Below, in pieces: positions 19,069 to 30,950 of a stretch of DNA of 64,000 nucleotides. The notes below the pieces were generated by a model, which saw only the letters and a program-made list of their open reading frames with translations, searched no databases and had not been told where the DNA came from. A program made the translations under genes and the position numbers. Source of the DNA: Liolophura sinensis (Eukaryota; Mollusca; Polyplacophora; Chitonida; Chitonidae). The DNA is taken from the NCBI RefSeq assembly GCF_032854445.1, contig NC_088307.1, forward strand, positions 19,234,017-19,298,016. The letters run 5' to 3'. How positions within the stretch are numbered: position 1 is the stretch's first letter; every line of letters starts with the position of its first letter.

Positions 19069-19936
19069 ATTTATGATTTATGAGTTTGTAGCGTGAAATA
19101 AATCCACGGCCTAATTTACAATCGATTTGTTTTAAAAGTTGTTTTGAGCGAATATATATATATGTATATAATATACATTCCGTTGGAATGGTCTATCCGA
19201 CGATATCTTATTGTTTCTAAGAAGTGGTTGTTTGAAAGGTCAGGGTTTAATTTTTCATTATTGTTAAGACATTTATCACGACGATGAAATAGGAGTAGGT
19301 TACCGTCTCTGAACCTCTTAATGTCAAGATACTATGCACCATCTGGACAATAACTCGGCCAGTTATTAATTTCTTTATTTAAATAAATTTATGACCACAC
19401 TCTCATTTTGACACTCACGAAGCCTTTTCCACCTGTAGTCTCTTCTACAGCAATGTACGTCTGCAAGTCTGCATGTAGGTCACAGGGGGGTTTGATCCAC
19501 AAGCTATAGTATTTTTAACAGGTGTTAATCTAAGCGTCAAATTCAACATTCACACCCCACGCATAGAGAATGAATGGGTGTTCCAGATCGATAGCCGCTA
19601 GCCGTATTTCCAAAGCAGTAAAAAAAAAAAAACAAAAAAAAAAAAAAACAAAGCAAACATCAGTGCCCAAAAAGGGAAAAGGGGTATAAAAGAAATAAAA
19701 TACATTAATAGAAAATAAAGCTGGAAACATGCAGGAGAGAATCTGTCCTCATTTATCAATGATTCATTGAAATCTAATTTTAAACTCATAATACGTGAAA
19801 TCAAATTCATCCTAATGTTTTAATGTTATTTCATGTTGATTGTGATGACACACAGCATTTTCAGTAATTCTAGAAAAATGCCGTCTAATGTATAGTAATT
19901 GGCATCACTATATTGTTTTAAAATAATTCTGCTTTT

Positions 19937-20162
19937 ATCACACGCCTGCAAACACATCACACGCCTGCAAACACATCACACGCCTGCAAACACATCACAC
20001 GCCTGCAAACATGTCGCACACCTGCAAACACATCACACGCCTGCAAACACATCACACGCCTGCAAACACATCACACGCCTGCAAACACATCACATGCCTG
20101 CAAACATATCACACGCCTGCAAACACATCACACGCCTCCCAACACATCACACCCCTGCAAAT
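19937..20162. repeat. 19-bp minisatellite, about 12 copies
   Basis: The unit is CACGCCTGCAAACACATCA. Variants include CACATGCC and CACACCTGC. A 90-codon frame across it is a repeat artefact. Confidence 0.95.
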
Positions 20163-20239
20163 CCGTACTAGGGCCGTGTGATTTGAAGCAATAAGGCTTT
20201 CTTTAGTTCTACTCTTTATAAAGGTTACCACTTATGGGA

Positions 20240-20870
20240 TGTAACATTATTTATTGAATTACTTGAATTTCTCAATAATAACATCTATCTGAAATTCGGG
20301 GATACCATTTACCAACAGTGCATAGGTATTCCTATGGGTACTAATTGTGCGTCTCTTTTGGCAAACCTATACCTGTTTTCATATGAATACGACTATATGC
20401 AGAAATTACTTAAAAGTAATATCCTTTCCATTTACCATGCGGTATACTGATGATCTACTGCCGTTAAATAAACCCCATATTGCTGAAGCGGTGAAGGAAA
20501 TCTATCTGCCTTCATTGGATTTAAAGGAGACAACAGATGTTCCTGATGGTACATCTTACTTCTATATCTATACCTGTATCTAGATCTGTATCTGTACAAA
20601 GACGAACAAGGCCTCCTTTCACGTCGCCTTTACGACAAAAGGGTTAATTTCAATTTTGATATTGTGGATTATCCTTATTTGGATAGCAATTTACCAAAGG
20701 GTCCTGCATATGGCGTATACCTAGCCTTGTAGCATTTTTCAGATCTTGCGTAAATTGTGATGACTTTAATCTGCGTCACAAGTAGTTAGTTCAAAAACTA
20801 GTTTGTCAAGGATACTCCATCAGACGCCTTCATTCTAAAGTTTCTCAAATTTTACAATGAGTGTAACACT
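20240..20870 (+). pseudogene. Penelope-like reverse transcriptase relic
   Basis: Frame 1 reads FGDTIYQQCIGIPMGTNCAS and then LLANLYLFSYEYDYMQKLLK before a stop near 20449. After a frameshift the strand reads MRYTDDLLPLNK, which contains the YxDD active-site box of reverse transcriptases. Then come DLKETTDVPDGTSY and, in a third frame, RLYDKRVNFNFDIVDYPYLD. The IPMGTNCA...ANL block followed by RYxDD is typical of a group of animal reverse transcriptases that I believe are Penelope-like. The element is 5'-truncated and broken by at least two frameshifts, so it is dead. Confidence 0.75.
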
Positions 20871-21434
20871 CTCGTTGGCAGGTAAGGACAGAGCGTGATT
20901 GTGATCAACCACAAAGACGGCGCTGTTATCCTTATGTACATATCTATCGCGTACATGGTATTTAACAACATAGATGGCGCTTGTTGCCGAGTGTAACCGT
21001 CTATGTTGTAGGCAGCTTTTATACAGGCCAGCATAAAGATGGCGCCTCTTGTAGTATGAGATCCTTACTTTTGAATCACAATCTGTTCGGTTAAGGTCTG
21101 TAACGCTCGTCATTTTCGAACTGTATCTAATACTGCTTAATCTGGGGCTAGGGGCCGTAAAGGCAGCCATGCTCATTACATCTGCATGATGCCTTTATGA
21201 ACAGTTGCAGTCAAAGCGCGACTGACATACCTTGTTTAATTGTTATTGGACATGGAACTCATTCATGGGCTACGAATTTGAACTTTGATATGGAATTCAT
21301 GCCTGGAATATCCACTGTCTGCCCGGCATCATTGAAAACTGACCACCGCTCCTCTCTTTTGTGTTACCTGCTTTATTTCCTATTTGTATAATTTCTTACA
21401 TACCTTTGTCTTTGGGAGCTAATGTTAAACGTTG

Positions 21435-21640
21435 TTTTGGAAATGGATCTTGGATCTACGAATGTCGGACATGACGCTTATATTTGCTACTATCTATGCA
21501 TTTACAGGAACGGTTAAAAATAAAACCTTAACTGAAGTAAATTGAGAAGAGGCCGTATTTCACCCATTACGTGTGACCAGTTGCTCTGGTTTTTCTCTCT
21601 GGGCTGTACGTCTTTACTTATATTGGTCGCAGATCGCTGT
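21435..21640 (+). repeat. Interspersed repeat family C copy
   Basis: 'TTTACAGGAACGGTTAAAAA', 'ACCTTAACTGAAGTAAATTG', 'AGAGGCCGTATTTCACCC' and 'TTACGTGTGACCAGTTGC' match family C. Confidence 0.65.
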
Positions 21641-21807
21641 GTCCACATTTGTCAACATGAGTATAATAATCAATGTAGAATCGAAGGGGTTGAAGTATTT
21701 GGTGAAGTATCCTTGGCATACTTCCTAAAATCCTTGGCTTCCTAAATCAACATCTTGTGATGTACATTGAAATCGTTACATTTCACATGTCATTTAACAA
21801 ATGCTAC

Positions 21808-21937
21808 AAGCCGTACGTGGGATGATGGCCTGGCAGCAATCTGCGGATCTTCGTGGACTTCCCCCAGGCTTTGCCCGGTTTCCTCCCACCATAATACCGT
21901 CGTATAAATGAAATATTCTTGAGTGCGACGTAACAGC
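21808..21937 (+). mobile_element. SINE family A, 5'-truncated copy
   Basis: 'CCGTACGTGGGATGATGGCC', 'TTTGCCCGGTTTCCTCCCAC' and 'GAAATATTCTTGAGTGCGAC' match the core and tail. Confidence 0.85.
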
Positions 21938-22039
21938 GGAATTGAGTAAAGGCATTAGATTCACACCCTAGAACGTGCTTTACTAAGTTTCTTACATTTT
22001 ACAGTGAGTGCAACCGTATTAAGGAAAATGTGGAACTAT

Positions 22040-23560
22040 GCGTCAAAACAAACATTCACACTGAATGAGTGAATCCACGCCTGATAGAAGAACAATATTG
22101 TAGATGGCTTAATACAAATGCAAAGTTGTTAAATATTTACCAAGAACATGGGAATACAGGCCAGGATGAAGACGTCTTCTACATGCCTTATTACAAAACT
22201 AGCGGACAGGTGTTTGTTAAAAAGAGTCGCTAAATGCTTACCAAAAAGGTTAGAATCTCTGCCTGGACGAAGACCAGGTAGTTTTTGGACAACAACATTG
22301 TGTCTGCTTCTTGCTCGTAAATTGCTTCCAAACACAGAACTTGCTCCAAGACTCGTCCTCTTCTCCTTTCGCACCCAGGTGACCAACTGGCTGCCACCGT
22401 CCTACTCATCGGGTTTGTATGTGTCCTCCCTAACTCCATTCCCCCCTCCCCTCCCCCTCCTCTCCCCTTAACCCATCCGCACACACCGCAACCCGCAACA
22501 CTTCCGACCAGTCGTTGTGCAGCGTGCACCAAGTCAACCACGATTCGGTCACCTCCTACGCCTACGTGGTTCAGCCAGTTATAGAACAGCATCTGTAAAA
22601 GTCTGGAATTGGCGAGACTATACACATAGCATTTGTATGTCACTACAGCCAGAGCGTCAACGGTTCTCCGCCTGTACGATAAGAGTGAAAGACTGTTAAA
22701 TTCTGTGCACTGCTCTTTGAATTCAGTCCATGCACAATGCATATTAAACAGTTCTTCTCATAAAGGAGTTTGTCATGGACAACCCATTCTATTCACTGCG
22801 TGCTTGAGTTTTTCTTTAAAGAAAGAACGAGTGATTAGCTTTTAACGCCACAATGGCTGTATTTCAGCCCTATCTCCGCGAACACATGCTGGAAAAAGGC
22901 CTAAAACATGTGCGTCTCTTTTGGCAAACCTATAAAACATGCAAAAAAGGTCAAATAGTAAATATATGCTTTCAAAGAAACAAAAATCAGTCAAAATTCG
23001 AAAATCGCATAAATATACGTAGGTTTAGTTCTTATACAATGTCCATATATGTTTCAAATATTGTTGGATAACGGTTGAATTTAAATCGCTATATTCACCT
23101 AGTGCGGAGATAAAAGAGGCCTTTGTTAGAGTCTTAGTTTGTTGTCTGAAGAACAGAACATCGCAATATCTATATTTCCCCTTGAGATGACAGCCCGCAG
23201 AGCAGAACGTAGATCGAACTGTACGGTTGTGTATCTCATGTCACAGTTTATGTGAACACCTCATGTCCATCTTATTAAAACTGGATCGTATCAAGTTTCG
23301 CTAATCCAAAAACAGACAAGTGATTAACTTGACGATCTGATCAAGGCTGCTTGTATTATTTTCGGTTGCTGATTACGCTAGGATTTATATAATAAATCTG
23401 GACAGATCTAATTCTGAATCATGACCACAAACATCCCTTCAACCAAAGTTATATAACATTACGTTTATACTTAAGCTAATTTAGTTAGTTTGGAAAACTA
23501 ATTAAGGAAGCTTTCCTTATCAACGTTGGTTTGATTCACATTTTATCTATATAAATATTG
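22040..23560. other. No gene recognised; pyrimidine tract
   Basis: It contains a C/T-rich tract at 22438-22470 and frames up to 170 codons on the minus strand with no recognised domain. The 25-mer at 22910-22934 (GTGCGTCTCTTTTGGCAAAC ...) equals a piece of the reverse transcriptase relic at 20347-20371. Confidence 0.35.
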
Positions 23561-23567
23561 GCGTGAA

Positions 23568-23938
23568 GAGGGCCGTGACACAGTGGTTAAGGTGCTCGTC
23601 TTTCAACCACACAAGAGTTGTGTGTTCAAAACCCGGTCGTGAATAATGGAGATGTTGAATCCATGGTTCTCCAGGCCTTGGTGACAAGAAGAGGTGGACG
23701 ACGCTCGTGCGATTCTTTGCGCTGTCTAACATTCGTTAAAGGCCATTTGCCTTCCCAGCAATACGTCAAACATATCTGTACATCACACGTGGGAATTTAT
23801 GTCAGTAACTTGCCAAAGGTATTTGGTTTACGCCGGGCATTCCGGTTTCCTCCACTAACGAAACTGACCGCCGTCGTATGTTAGTAATTCTTCAGTATGG
23901 CTTTAAATAAGTCAAATAAAATAAATAAAACAAGCAGA
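23568..23938 (+). mobile_element. SINE family D, near full length
   Basis: tRNA-like head with 'GACACAGTGGTTAAGGTGC' and 'TGTGTGTTCAAAACCCGG', body 'CATTCGTTAAAGGCCATTTG', 'TACATCACACGTGGGAA', 'GTAACTTGCCAAAGG', 'CGGTTTCCTCCACTAACGA', and an (AAAT)-like tail. Reference copy for family D. Confidence 0.8.
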
Positions 23939-24004
23939 TAAATAAATAGACGGAATGTAGAAGGATTTTCCGATTTAAAGTTGCTTGATGCCAACTTAAA
24001 GAAT

Positions 24005-24260
24005 TTTTCACTGATGCGGTGCCTGTTTTATGTTTCGTATAGGTGGAGGAAAAGGAATTGTCTCAGATAAACGACCAACCATCGACAAGTTACTGACGGA
24101 TTTTATCACTTGCGTCACATTGGTGCAAGGCAAGTGAAATTCATGGCATGTAAGACCGCACAAAGGGGTACTTGATCTTTTCTTACCACCAAAGCCCCAA
24201 GAGCAATGCAGGCAGGATAATCCTGAAAGTATACTATCCGAGTTTGGGATTGAACCAACT
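24005..24260 (-). mobile_element. SINE family D diverged copy
   Basis: Reversed family D signals: 'GGTGGAGGAAAAGGAATTG', 'CAAGTTACTGACGGATTT', 'GGCAAGTG', and a final tRNA-like part 'GTTTGGGATTGAACCAACTT' (a reversed B box). Confidence 0.55.
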
Positions 24261-24274
24261 TTTCCTATGAGATT

Positions 24275-24450
24275 TATATTTATGTATTTATTTAATTGGT
24301 GTTTTACGCCGTACTCAAGAATATTTCACTTATACAACGAGTGAAGCAAGCATTATGGTAGGAGGAAATCAGGCAGAGCGGAGGGGATCACAACTACTAT
24401 CCGCGGGTTGCTTCCAGACCTTCCCATATACGGTCGGAGAGGAAGCCAGC
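24275..24450 (-). mobile_element. SINE family A, 5'-truncated copy
   Basis: 'AATTGGTGTTTTACGCCG', 'AATATTTCACTTATACAACG', 'CAGACCTTCCCATATACGG' and 'GAGAGGAAGCCAGCC'. Confidence 0.85.
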
Positions 24451-24487
24451 CGTGGGAGATACCTAGCCATTTAGCGCAAGCACCTTA

Positions 24488-24852
24488 AAGGCAAGAAGCA
24501 CGCTAGCAAGAGTTGCATTTCAGATGATAAACCATTAAATATTGCCCTGGGAAAGTAGTTTGATTTATTTTTTTAGAATATTTTTCGACCAAGTAAAATG
24601 CATTTAAAACTTTGGATTCTGCTCTGGTCTTTTCTGATTATGGTGGGTCCAGTGATGTCACTTGAGCATTTTGCCACTTGATACAAATATATTGCTATAT
24701 TTCATTGTACATTAAATCACTATAGAATCCTATGTTTTAAATACATTTTAGTCTGTCAGAAACATTCTAAAGAGATAAATCAAACAATTTTTGGCCACTG
24801 TTTAATGGTCTTTCATACGAAAAATACTTTATTTGGTGTTTTTCTTGCCTTT
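24488..24852. mobile_element. Foldback MITE family F flanked by TTAA, copy 1
   Basis: The ends are TTAA|AGGCAAGAAGCAC and TTTTTCTTGCCT|TTAA. The arms of about 130 bp pair imperfectly: 'ACCATTAAATATTGCC' and 'AAAATGCATTTAAAACTTTG' on the left; their reverse complements 'GTTTAATGGTC' and 'TGTTTTAAATACATTTTAG' on the right. It shares sequence with 30951-31404. No transposase is present. TTAA target duplications are characteristic of piggyBac-type transposons, so a piggyBac-mobilised MITE is my inference. Confidence 0.72.
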
Positions 24853-25189
24853 AACGACCTCATGACTGTAGAACGAAATAAAATGATGAGCAACGCCATG
24901 GTCTTTTTGACAACAGCAACAGTGTAGCGACTGTTTGCTGGGACATTTTTTTAAGCTTTAGACTTGTTTAAAGATTTTACAAAGTTCGGCAGTGTAATGG
25001 AACTGTGGCTTTGTGACCAGTTTGAGGAAATATGGTAAACAATTAACACCCCAGGTGCACAAAAGAAGTTAAGGTGTAAAACGTTCAACAAGTCAATAGC
25101 AAATGACCTCATACGCAGTTCAAGCGCTAGTGTTCCTAGTGGTGATAAAGAACGTGCCATGTGTCACACCTTAGCGTTAGTATATCTGA

Positions 25190-25435
25190 TGGTAAAGTCA
25201 TTTAGCCTTGTGGCTTTGGTGATATGTGATTGGTGACACACGAGTGTGCTTGTCTTCCACCAATATCGTCACTCGTAGGAAAGCTCATAAGTAACTAGGC
25301 AAACGCCAGTGGTTTATCCCGGGCACTCCAGTTTCCTCCACCTACAAACCTTCAAGTCCTTTTAAGTAAAAAGTTTTCAGTACGGCGTTAACACAAATCA
25401 ATCAATCAATCAATCACTCAATCAATCAAATCGTT
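25190..25435 (+). mobile_element. SINE family D copy
   Basis: 'AAGCTCATAAGTAACTAGG', 'GGGCACTCCAGTTTCCTCC', 'AGTACGGCGTTAACACAAAT', then (CAAT)n. Confidence 0.65.
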
Positions 25436-25787
25436 AAAACACGGAGAGAAACAATGAAACGCAAATACCCATCGGTTGAATTATATTATTAGTTTATATT
25501 TCCACAATGTAAATGTTTCTTGAAATGTTTGGATAATGGAAGCATGTGAGAGCTGTGTCTGTAGTTTGCTGTTCATTGTAAGTGCATGATGTCACGTGCA
25601 GGAGTTTCACGTGACTGGGCATGTCACGCATTATTTGGAACCCCTACATGGAAAATCAGCTGGTTTAGTGTTTAATAACTGTTTGTTAATACGGACAGTG
25701 CTGTTGTTCTATTATTGTAGTAACGCCCCGTTATTGCATGTTAAAGAGGTACAAAAAAGGAACAAAAAAGGATCATCTTTTTCTTAT

Positions 25788-25792
<5 letters not shown>

Positions 25793-25831
<39 letters not shown>
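25793..25831. repeat. (TA)n microsatellite
   Basis: Uninterrupted TA for about 38 bases. Confidence 0.95.
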
Positions 25832-25834
<3 letters not shown>

Positions 25835-26039
25835 ACAACCGAAGGGTCTCCGCTATATCTTATTGGAATAACCAGGACAATTTTGCGCGACAGACCTTCT
25901 GTGCTTCCAGTCTGCATGGCTTAGTTTTTAGACTTTCCGCTTGCATTTATACGATGGCGTATGATTCTTCGGCTTCACCCCAAGTTTTCTTAGTTTTACA
26001 ATGAGTGTGATTCTAATCAGAGCGCCCGGAGTCTTTGCA

Positions 26040-26180
26040 CTCTGCTTTATGACTGTGTTAGAATAAAAACTCTAACTGAGGGAAACTGACAAGAGGTCGT
26101 ATTTCACCGATTACGTGTGATCATTTGCCAGATGTCACACTGGTTTTACTCTTCATGCGGCACGTCTTTAATTTACACAG
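26040..26180 (+). repeat. Interspersed repeat family C copy
   Basis: 'GAATAAAAACTCTAACTGAG', 'CTGACAAGAGGTCGTATTTC', 'ATTACGTGTGATCATTTGCC'. Confidence 0.75.
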
Positions 26181-26379
26181 TTTTGGGCTCTCAATGGTCT
26201 ATATATAATTCCGACTCAATCCATGATGCTGCATTGCGCATTTAATGCATGCTCTGTTTCCAAGCTGTAATTAATCTGTAGTAGCAATTACAAAGACAAT
26301 GCTATGTTCGCTATTTATACTCGCACTAACATGTAATGTGTAACATATATATACATACATAGGCCTATATATAGACCAC

Positions 26380-26612
26380 TTCGATGGCTTAATGACTAGA
26401 GCATCAGCCTCGAGGTCGGGATAACCTAGGATCAAACCTAGGACTTATTATAATGGTACGTGTTGCTGCCTCGTTTGGTGCTCAGGAAACAGGAATGATT
26501 GGTCGGGTGTCAGTATTATGTGACTGAGTGGAGTGTCATGTCTGGTGTCTTCGAGTTCTCGCCATTTGCTGCTCTCTTCTAAGAAATACCCATGATGTGC
26601 GTGTGAATGACC
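26380..26612 (+). mobile_element. SINE family B copy with good tRNA-like head
   Basis: Head: 'GATGGCTTAATGACTAGAGC' (A box) and 'CCTAGGATCAAACCTAGGA' (B-box region). Body: 'GGTCGGGTGTCAGTATTATG', 'GAGTGTCATGTCTGGTGTC'. Confidence 0.8.
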
Positions 26613-26726
26613 ATTAGGGACAGACAGAACCGTTATTGAATTAAATGCTGTTCAGTCTGACTAAAACATTTGCCAAACCGCCTTGATTTTGAATGGCTTG
26701 GGAGGGATTGCCAGCTGGGTTATACG

Positions 26727-26835
26727 TTTATTTATTTATTTCTTTGATTGATTACAGTGTTACTCCGTACTCAAGAATATTTCACTTATACAACGTCGGC
26801 CAACATCATGGTGGGAGGACATTCGCAGGTTACTG
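26727..26835 (-). mobile_element. SINE family A, internally deleted copy
   Basis: 'CTCCGTACTCAAGAATATTT', 'ACTTATACAACGTCGGCCAA' and 'CATGGTGGGAGGACATTCGC' show a deletion joining the core to the 'CGCAGGTTACTG' part. Confidence 0.8.
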
Positions 26836-27004
26836 TTCAGAGAAATGTAAGGAACTGCTCACCTTAAACACGTCGTTGTTCTTTTCTATAAAAATGTTTC
26901 CTACAATTGTGCTCATAAAGAAAACAGAAACTCATAACAGATCGCTGATAACAAATAACCAAAAAGGAAAACAAAACAAAACAACAATAAATCTGTGCCC
27001 AATA

Positions 27005-27292
27005 TAAAAACACTAATTCATGGAAAGTAAAAACTACAGCAGAGGCGACAATGTGACATGTTGTCAGTTTATAGCAGCTGGAGTTTTATTCTAACTGTGC
27101 GTGCAAATACTGAAAAAGTAGCAACTTCATATACAATTATACCAACATGTCTTAAGCAGAATTAGGTAAAACAAAATGCAGTGATGTTAATTCAAATTCA
27201 TTAGATGCCACGGGTCTAGATGTGTTCAAAATACTGCATTGTCATAACATTTAATATACAATCACATGAAAACAATGCCAAAAGGACAAATC
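27005..27292 (-). repeat. Interspersed repeat family C copy, near full length
   Basis: 'CTACAGCAGAGGCGACAATG', 'GAGTTTTATTCTAACTGTGC', 'CTTAAGCAGAATTAGGTAAA', 'CAGTGATGTTAATTCAAATT' and 'GCATTGTCATAACATTTAAT' in family order. Confidence 0.8.
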
Positions 27293-27299
27293 ATGCGGT

Positions 27300-29505
27300 T
27301 GCTATATATAAATGTAGACCCATTGATCAACGAATGACTGATATATCATAACTGGATAGTAGAAAAATTGTGGTAGGTCTTTTTCGGCCATCTCTCTTTC
27401 GACTATTAAACTTTTAATGTGTTGGTGGGTATGTTTTTAGACAATTTTCACAAAACGTGTGAAAAAACACCGTGGGGAGGATCCTATATTAGCCAAGATT
27501 ATATCTGAAATTTGATCTTACTCTTAGATTGCAATAGCATTTAGGTTTTAGTCTTAAATCAACATGTTCCTACTTGGTATAGCTTTAATGTGATTTTGAT
27601 TTCATCTGTGATATCACCGTCGGGTAATCCAGCCATTCGTTTAATGTCCTTACTGTAACAGTTTTAACTGTGGCAACTGGTCAAGCATTTGGGCCAGAGG
27701 GCTTTTTCGGATGTGACTGGCCGAGGAAATGTTCCTAATGGCAGGTAATCAAGTTCCGGTTTGACCACTTTCCCTCCAAGACAGCTTCCGGTGACGCAGA
27801 GCACAAAAACACATAATGGGTAAATCTGAATGGAGATACCACGTCTGTAGGACTTAACGGAATGGCCGTTGGCCATCTGTCTAAGAAAGAGCAACCACGA
27901 ACTATATATTACAGGTTATAAACTGACTTCCGTTTGGAGCTGTCCAATCAAAGACAGTGAAAGCCCTCATGGTTAGGTGCAGTTCCCAAAATATTTTCGA
28001 TAAGGCTTATTTATATTTTGAGAATTGTGTTTATATTATTTTATCATAAGAAAAGACATACTGACGCTTACGTTTTCCAGAAAAAGAACCATAATAATTT
28101 CCTAAAAGATTATCAACGCTGTACTTTGTGATGTCGAAAATGAAGGTAAACTATGGTTTTAGCCAAGCTCTTCTTTTCTCTACTTCTGCTACATATCAGA
28201 TTATACGTGTGTCAGATAACATGCAATGCACACAGCGATATTCCCAGGACAGCTTTTCCTTACTCCACATTAACATTAAAGCATGTTTGGGATTACCTTT
28301 ATACACTCCTGTTGGCATCAAATTTTGAAGTCAATGTACATCAGCCCAAGTGTAAAATAAACGGACCACCGTCGTGTAAGAGAAATATTCGTGAATACAG
28401 CATAAATCACGAATAAAGTAAACATAACAATGAATCGAGGATTTTTCTCGTTTTCACAAAATGTTTTCAAAATTTGTCTTGTTTAATAACTTTCGTATTA
28501 GTGGAAATAAAGAGAAAACTGTGAAGAAAAAATATCAGAACTATTTTCCAGGGAATTTTTTTTCAGGCAACAGTTTCATATGGTCTGTTTGTATAAAACT
28601 AACCCAACCCCCTCTGTTAAAGCATGATATATACTAGAAGAGCTAAACATATTCTGACAGACAAATGACGATAGGCAGATTGGATTTGCCACAATATGGG
28701 GAAAAAACTACAGCACTGGAAATCAGCTGTCAACATCAGATGGTCAGGTTCGGACGGAATCTATGTTGGGACATGTTCAAAATTAGCTGCGACCTTAAAC
28801 AGGTACATTTATAAGGCCTGTGTATTACATGGGTACTCTGGTCAAGGCTTCTAGTTGAGAACCAACGGTGATCTACCTGACGATCTGATTCGTGGACTGT
28901 ATTGCGAAGCAGTCGCAAAAACCTTTGACAACAGCTTAGTGAAGATGTCATATTATAGCAGTAAATGTGCTTGGCGTATGGTGTTACTTACGCGTAACAA
29001 CCATGATAACATTATGTTTGCAGTATTTCCTTCCATTAATTTCATTTATTTCACTTCATTTATTCACATGCCAACCAATCAGGTTAGTAGGAGAGATGCA
29101 ACATACACACATACACACATAATATGGCAGTTGTACACACATGCATAGCCTACAACTGTCCAATACCGAATTTCATGAAAACATACTTTTCTAAACACGG
29201 ATGGTCTCTTTAGGTTGGTAGAGTTTTCAAATTAGAGAATACATATTAATTTAAGTTGCAATATGTGTAGTACAAGTAAGGGTACTTTATTTTCTACTTT
29301 AATCGTTAGTCCTGTAGTTTTGAGCCGACGAAGAAGAAGTGGTATTCGTCACAAGTGCTACCTGTTTCGCAAGTGGGACAGAGATGTTGAGGCCTGTCGG
29401 TGTTAGACCATGCCCCTGTTTCCACTGTAAGCCTAGAACCGTAGACATCCGAAATTTGATGTCATATATATATATATATTCTCTTATCTGAAATATGTTT
29501 TTCCA
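27300..29505. other. No feature recognised except a SINE-A scrap
   Basis: AT-rich. A short SINE-A tail-like piece is at about 28368-28415 ('CCACCGTCGTGTAAGAGAAA'). No supported exon. Confidence 0.3.
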
Positions 29506-29511
29506 TATTTA

Positions 29512-30703
29512 CAGTCCTGGAAAAAAGTTTGGAATATTGTTTTCACTGATGATAGCATTTACCAGAAACATACTTTTGTGCGCCTTACATTGAATGCACA
29601 CATTCTTGTTTTGGTGGAAAATGTAGTGGATTATGTCCCCTTTCAACTCATACACACCATTATTGCTTGTGTCACCTGAGCAAAATTACAGTTGGGACAA
29701 AGCATGACCATCCATTTCTCAGTGAAAAAGTCATGTACGCAGACATGATTATAATTTAACCTTGTAACTCTTATAAAAGCTCGGTTAAGGCATGCCAGTG
29801 CTCCAACAATACTGCTGTGATCATGAGACGTCAACTGAGTGCTGCAGTCTGCAACCGTATCGTTGGTATGAGCCTGGCTGGAGCAAAACAGAAGGACATT
29901 GCAGCAGCTCTTGGTGTCACTCAGGGAGCCGTCTCCAAAATCTTGAAGCGACACCGACAGACGGGTGACTTGGATGGACACATGAACCAGCACCAACGGA
30001 TCAACGGATTCTGGAAACGATAATGCTCCCATTTGCTCGGCAACAATTCAGGGCAAACTTTGTGTATCAGGACGACAACGCCACCCCGCACCGGACCGAA
30101 CTGATACGGAATTTTCTGGAACAGGAGGGTGTTGAGCACATGCAGTGGCCAGCCATTTCACCGGATATGAACCCAATTGAGAACTTGTGGGCGGAAGTTT
30201 CCCGTGGGTTGAATAACCTGGATGAAGCCCCAACGAACGTGGCTTAACTAACTCGTGCTGTGCTCACTTGCTGGAGAGATATACCGGAAGAGACTTTGAC
30301 TTCCTTAGTTGCCAGTATGCCAAGGCGTGTGCGCGCATTGTACAATGCGAGGGGTGGGCACACCAAGTACTAAATTAATTTTCTGTATTGTTAGTGTTTT
30401 GCATATTTAACTTACCAAGTATTGTAGACATATTTCCAATCGAATAAAAGTTACAGCTCGTAATAAAATACATAGGTTTCACTGAATTTCTGCACTTGTT
30501 TGGGGCGCTTTCAGAATATCGTGAAAAACTCGTCTCCTATAACATTTAGAAATGTTTTGGTTTGAGGAAACTATTGATAATGCATCATAGAGACTAGTCC
30601 AAGTGAAACCAATCGACAGATTATTGACCTGAACGCAACGAACCACGCTCTTCGTGGAGATGGTGTGAAATTCACCAATATTCCAAACTTTTTTCCGGGA
30701 CTG
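29512..30703 (+). mobile_element. Tc1/mariner-type DNA transposon, internally deleted
   Basis: Terminal inverted repeats of at least 28 bp begin CAGTCCYGGAAAAAAGTTTG at both ends with one mismatch, flanked by TA (29510-29511 and 30704-30705). TA duplication and the internal transposase relic identify the Tc1/mariner superfamily. At 1192 bp it is shorter than a full Tc1-like element because the middle of the transposase is missing. The ends look intact, so it could in principle be moved in trans. Confidence 0.93.
29822..30373 (+). pseudogene. Tc1-like transposase remnant (N- and C-terminal parts)
   Basis: The first part starts MRRQLSAAVCNRIVGMSLAG and holds a helix-turn-helix (AKQKDIAAALGVTQGAVSKI, then LKRHRQTGDLDG), the DNA-binding domain. 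Sequence for the linker and first catalytic Asp is deleted. After a stop near 30020 another frame gives VYQDDNATPHRTEL (second catalytic Asp region) and SPDMNPIENLWAEV (third catalytic region). A TAA at about 30244 interrupts it before LTRAVLTCWRDIPEE and a natural-looking end GHTKY. It cannot make an active enzyme. Confidence 0.92.
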
Positions 30704-30869
30704 TATATGTGTGTACTTTTTTTAGCTATTATGTTGTTAATTGATGCTTTGAGGCGATCTCCGTAGTAGCCATTAGGCTGTGAGAAATCCTCGTTAAATA
30801 AAAAATACATTTTAAAAAATTAATGTCAAGAAATTTTTCTATTTGTGGTTAAAATGTTTGTCTTTCTGT

Positions 30870-30950
30870 TCCTCTCACATGGGATCTTGATTCATCCCTG
30901 GCCTTTTATAATGGTATGTTAAGTTTTTGCTTTCGGCCTCGGTGCTTCAA
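30870..30950 (+). mobile_element. SINE family B fragment
   Basis: 'ACATGGGATCTTGATTCATC' and 'TTTATAATGGTATGTTAAG' resemble the head-body junction of the copy at 26380. Confidence 0.4.

Noticed and set aside
19899-20171. 90-codon frame with repeated HITRLQTHH-type blocks
   Set aside because: It is a translation of the 19 bp minisatellite.
22230-22742. 170-codon minus-strand frame
   Set aside because: It spans a pyrimidine/purine tract and shows no recognisable domain or conserved motif.
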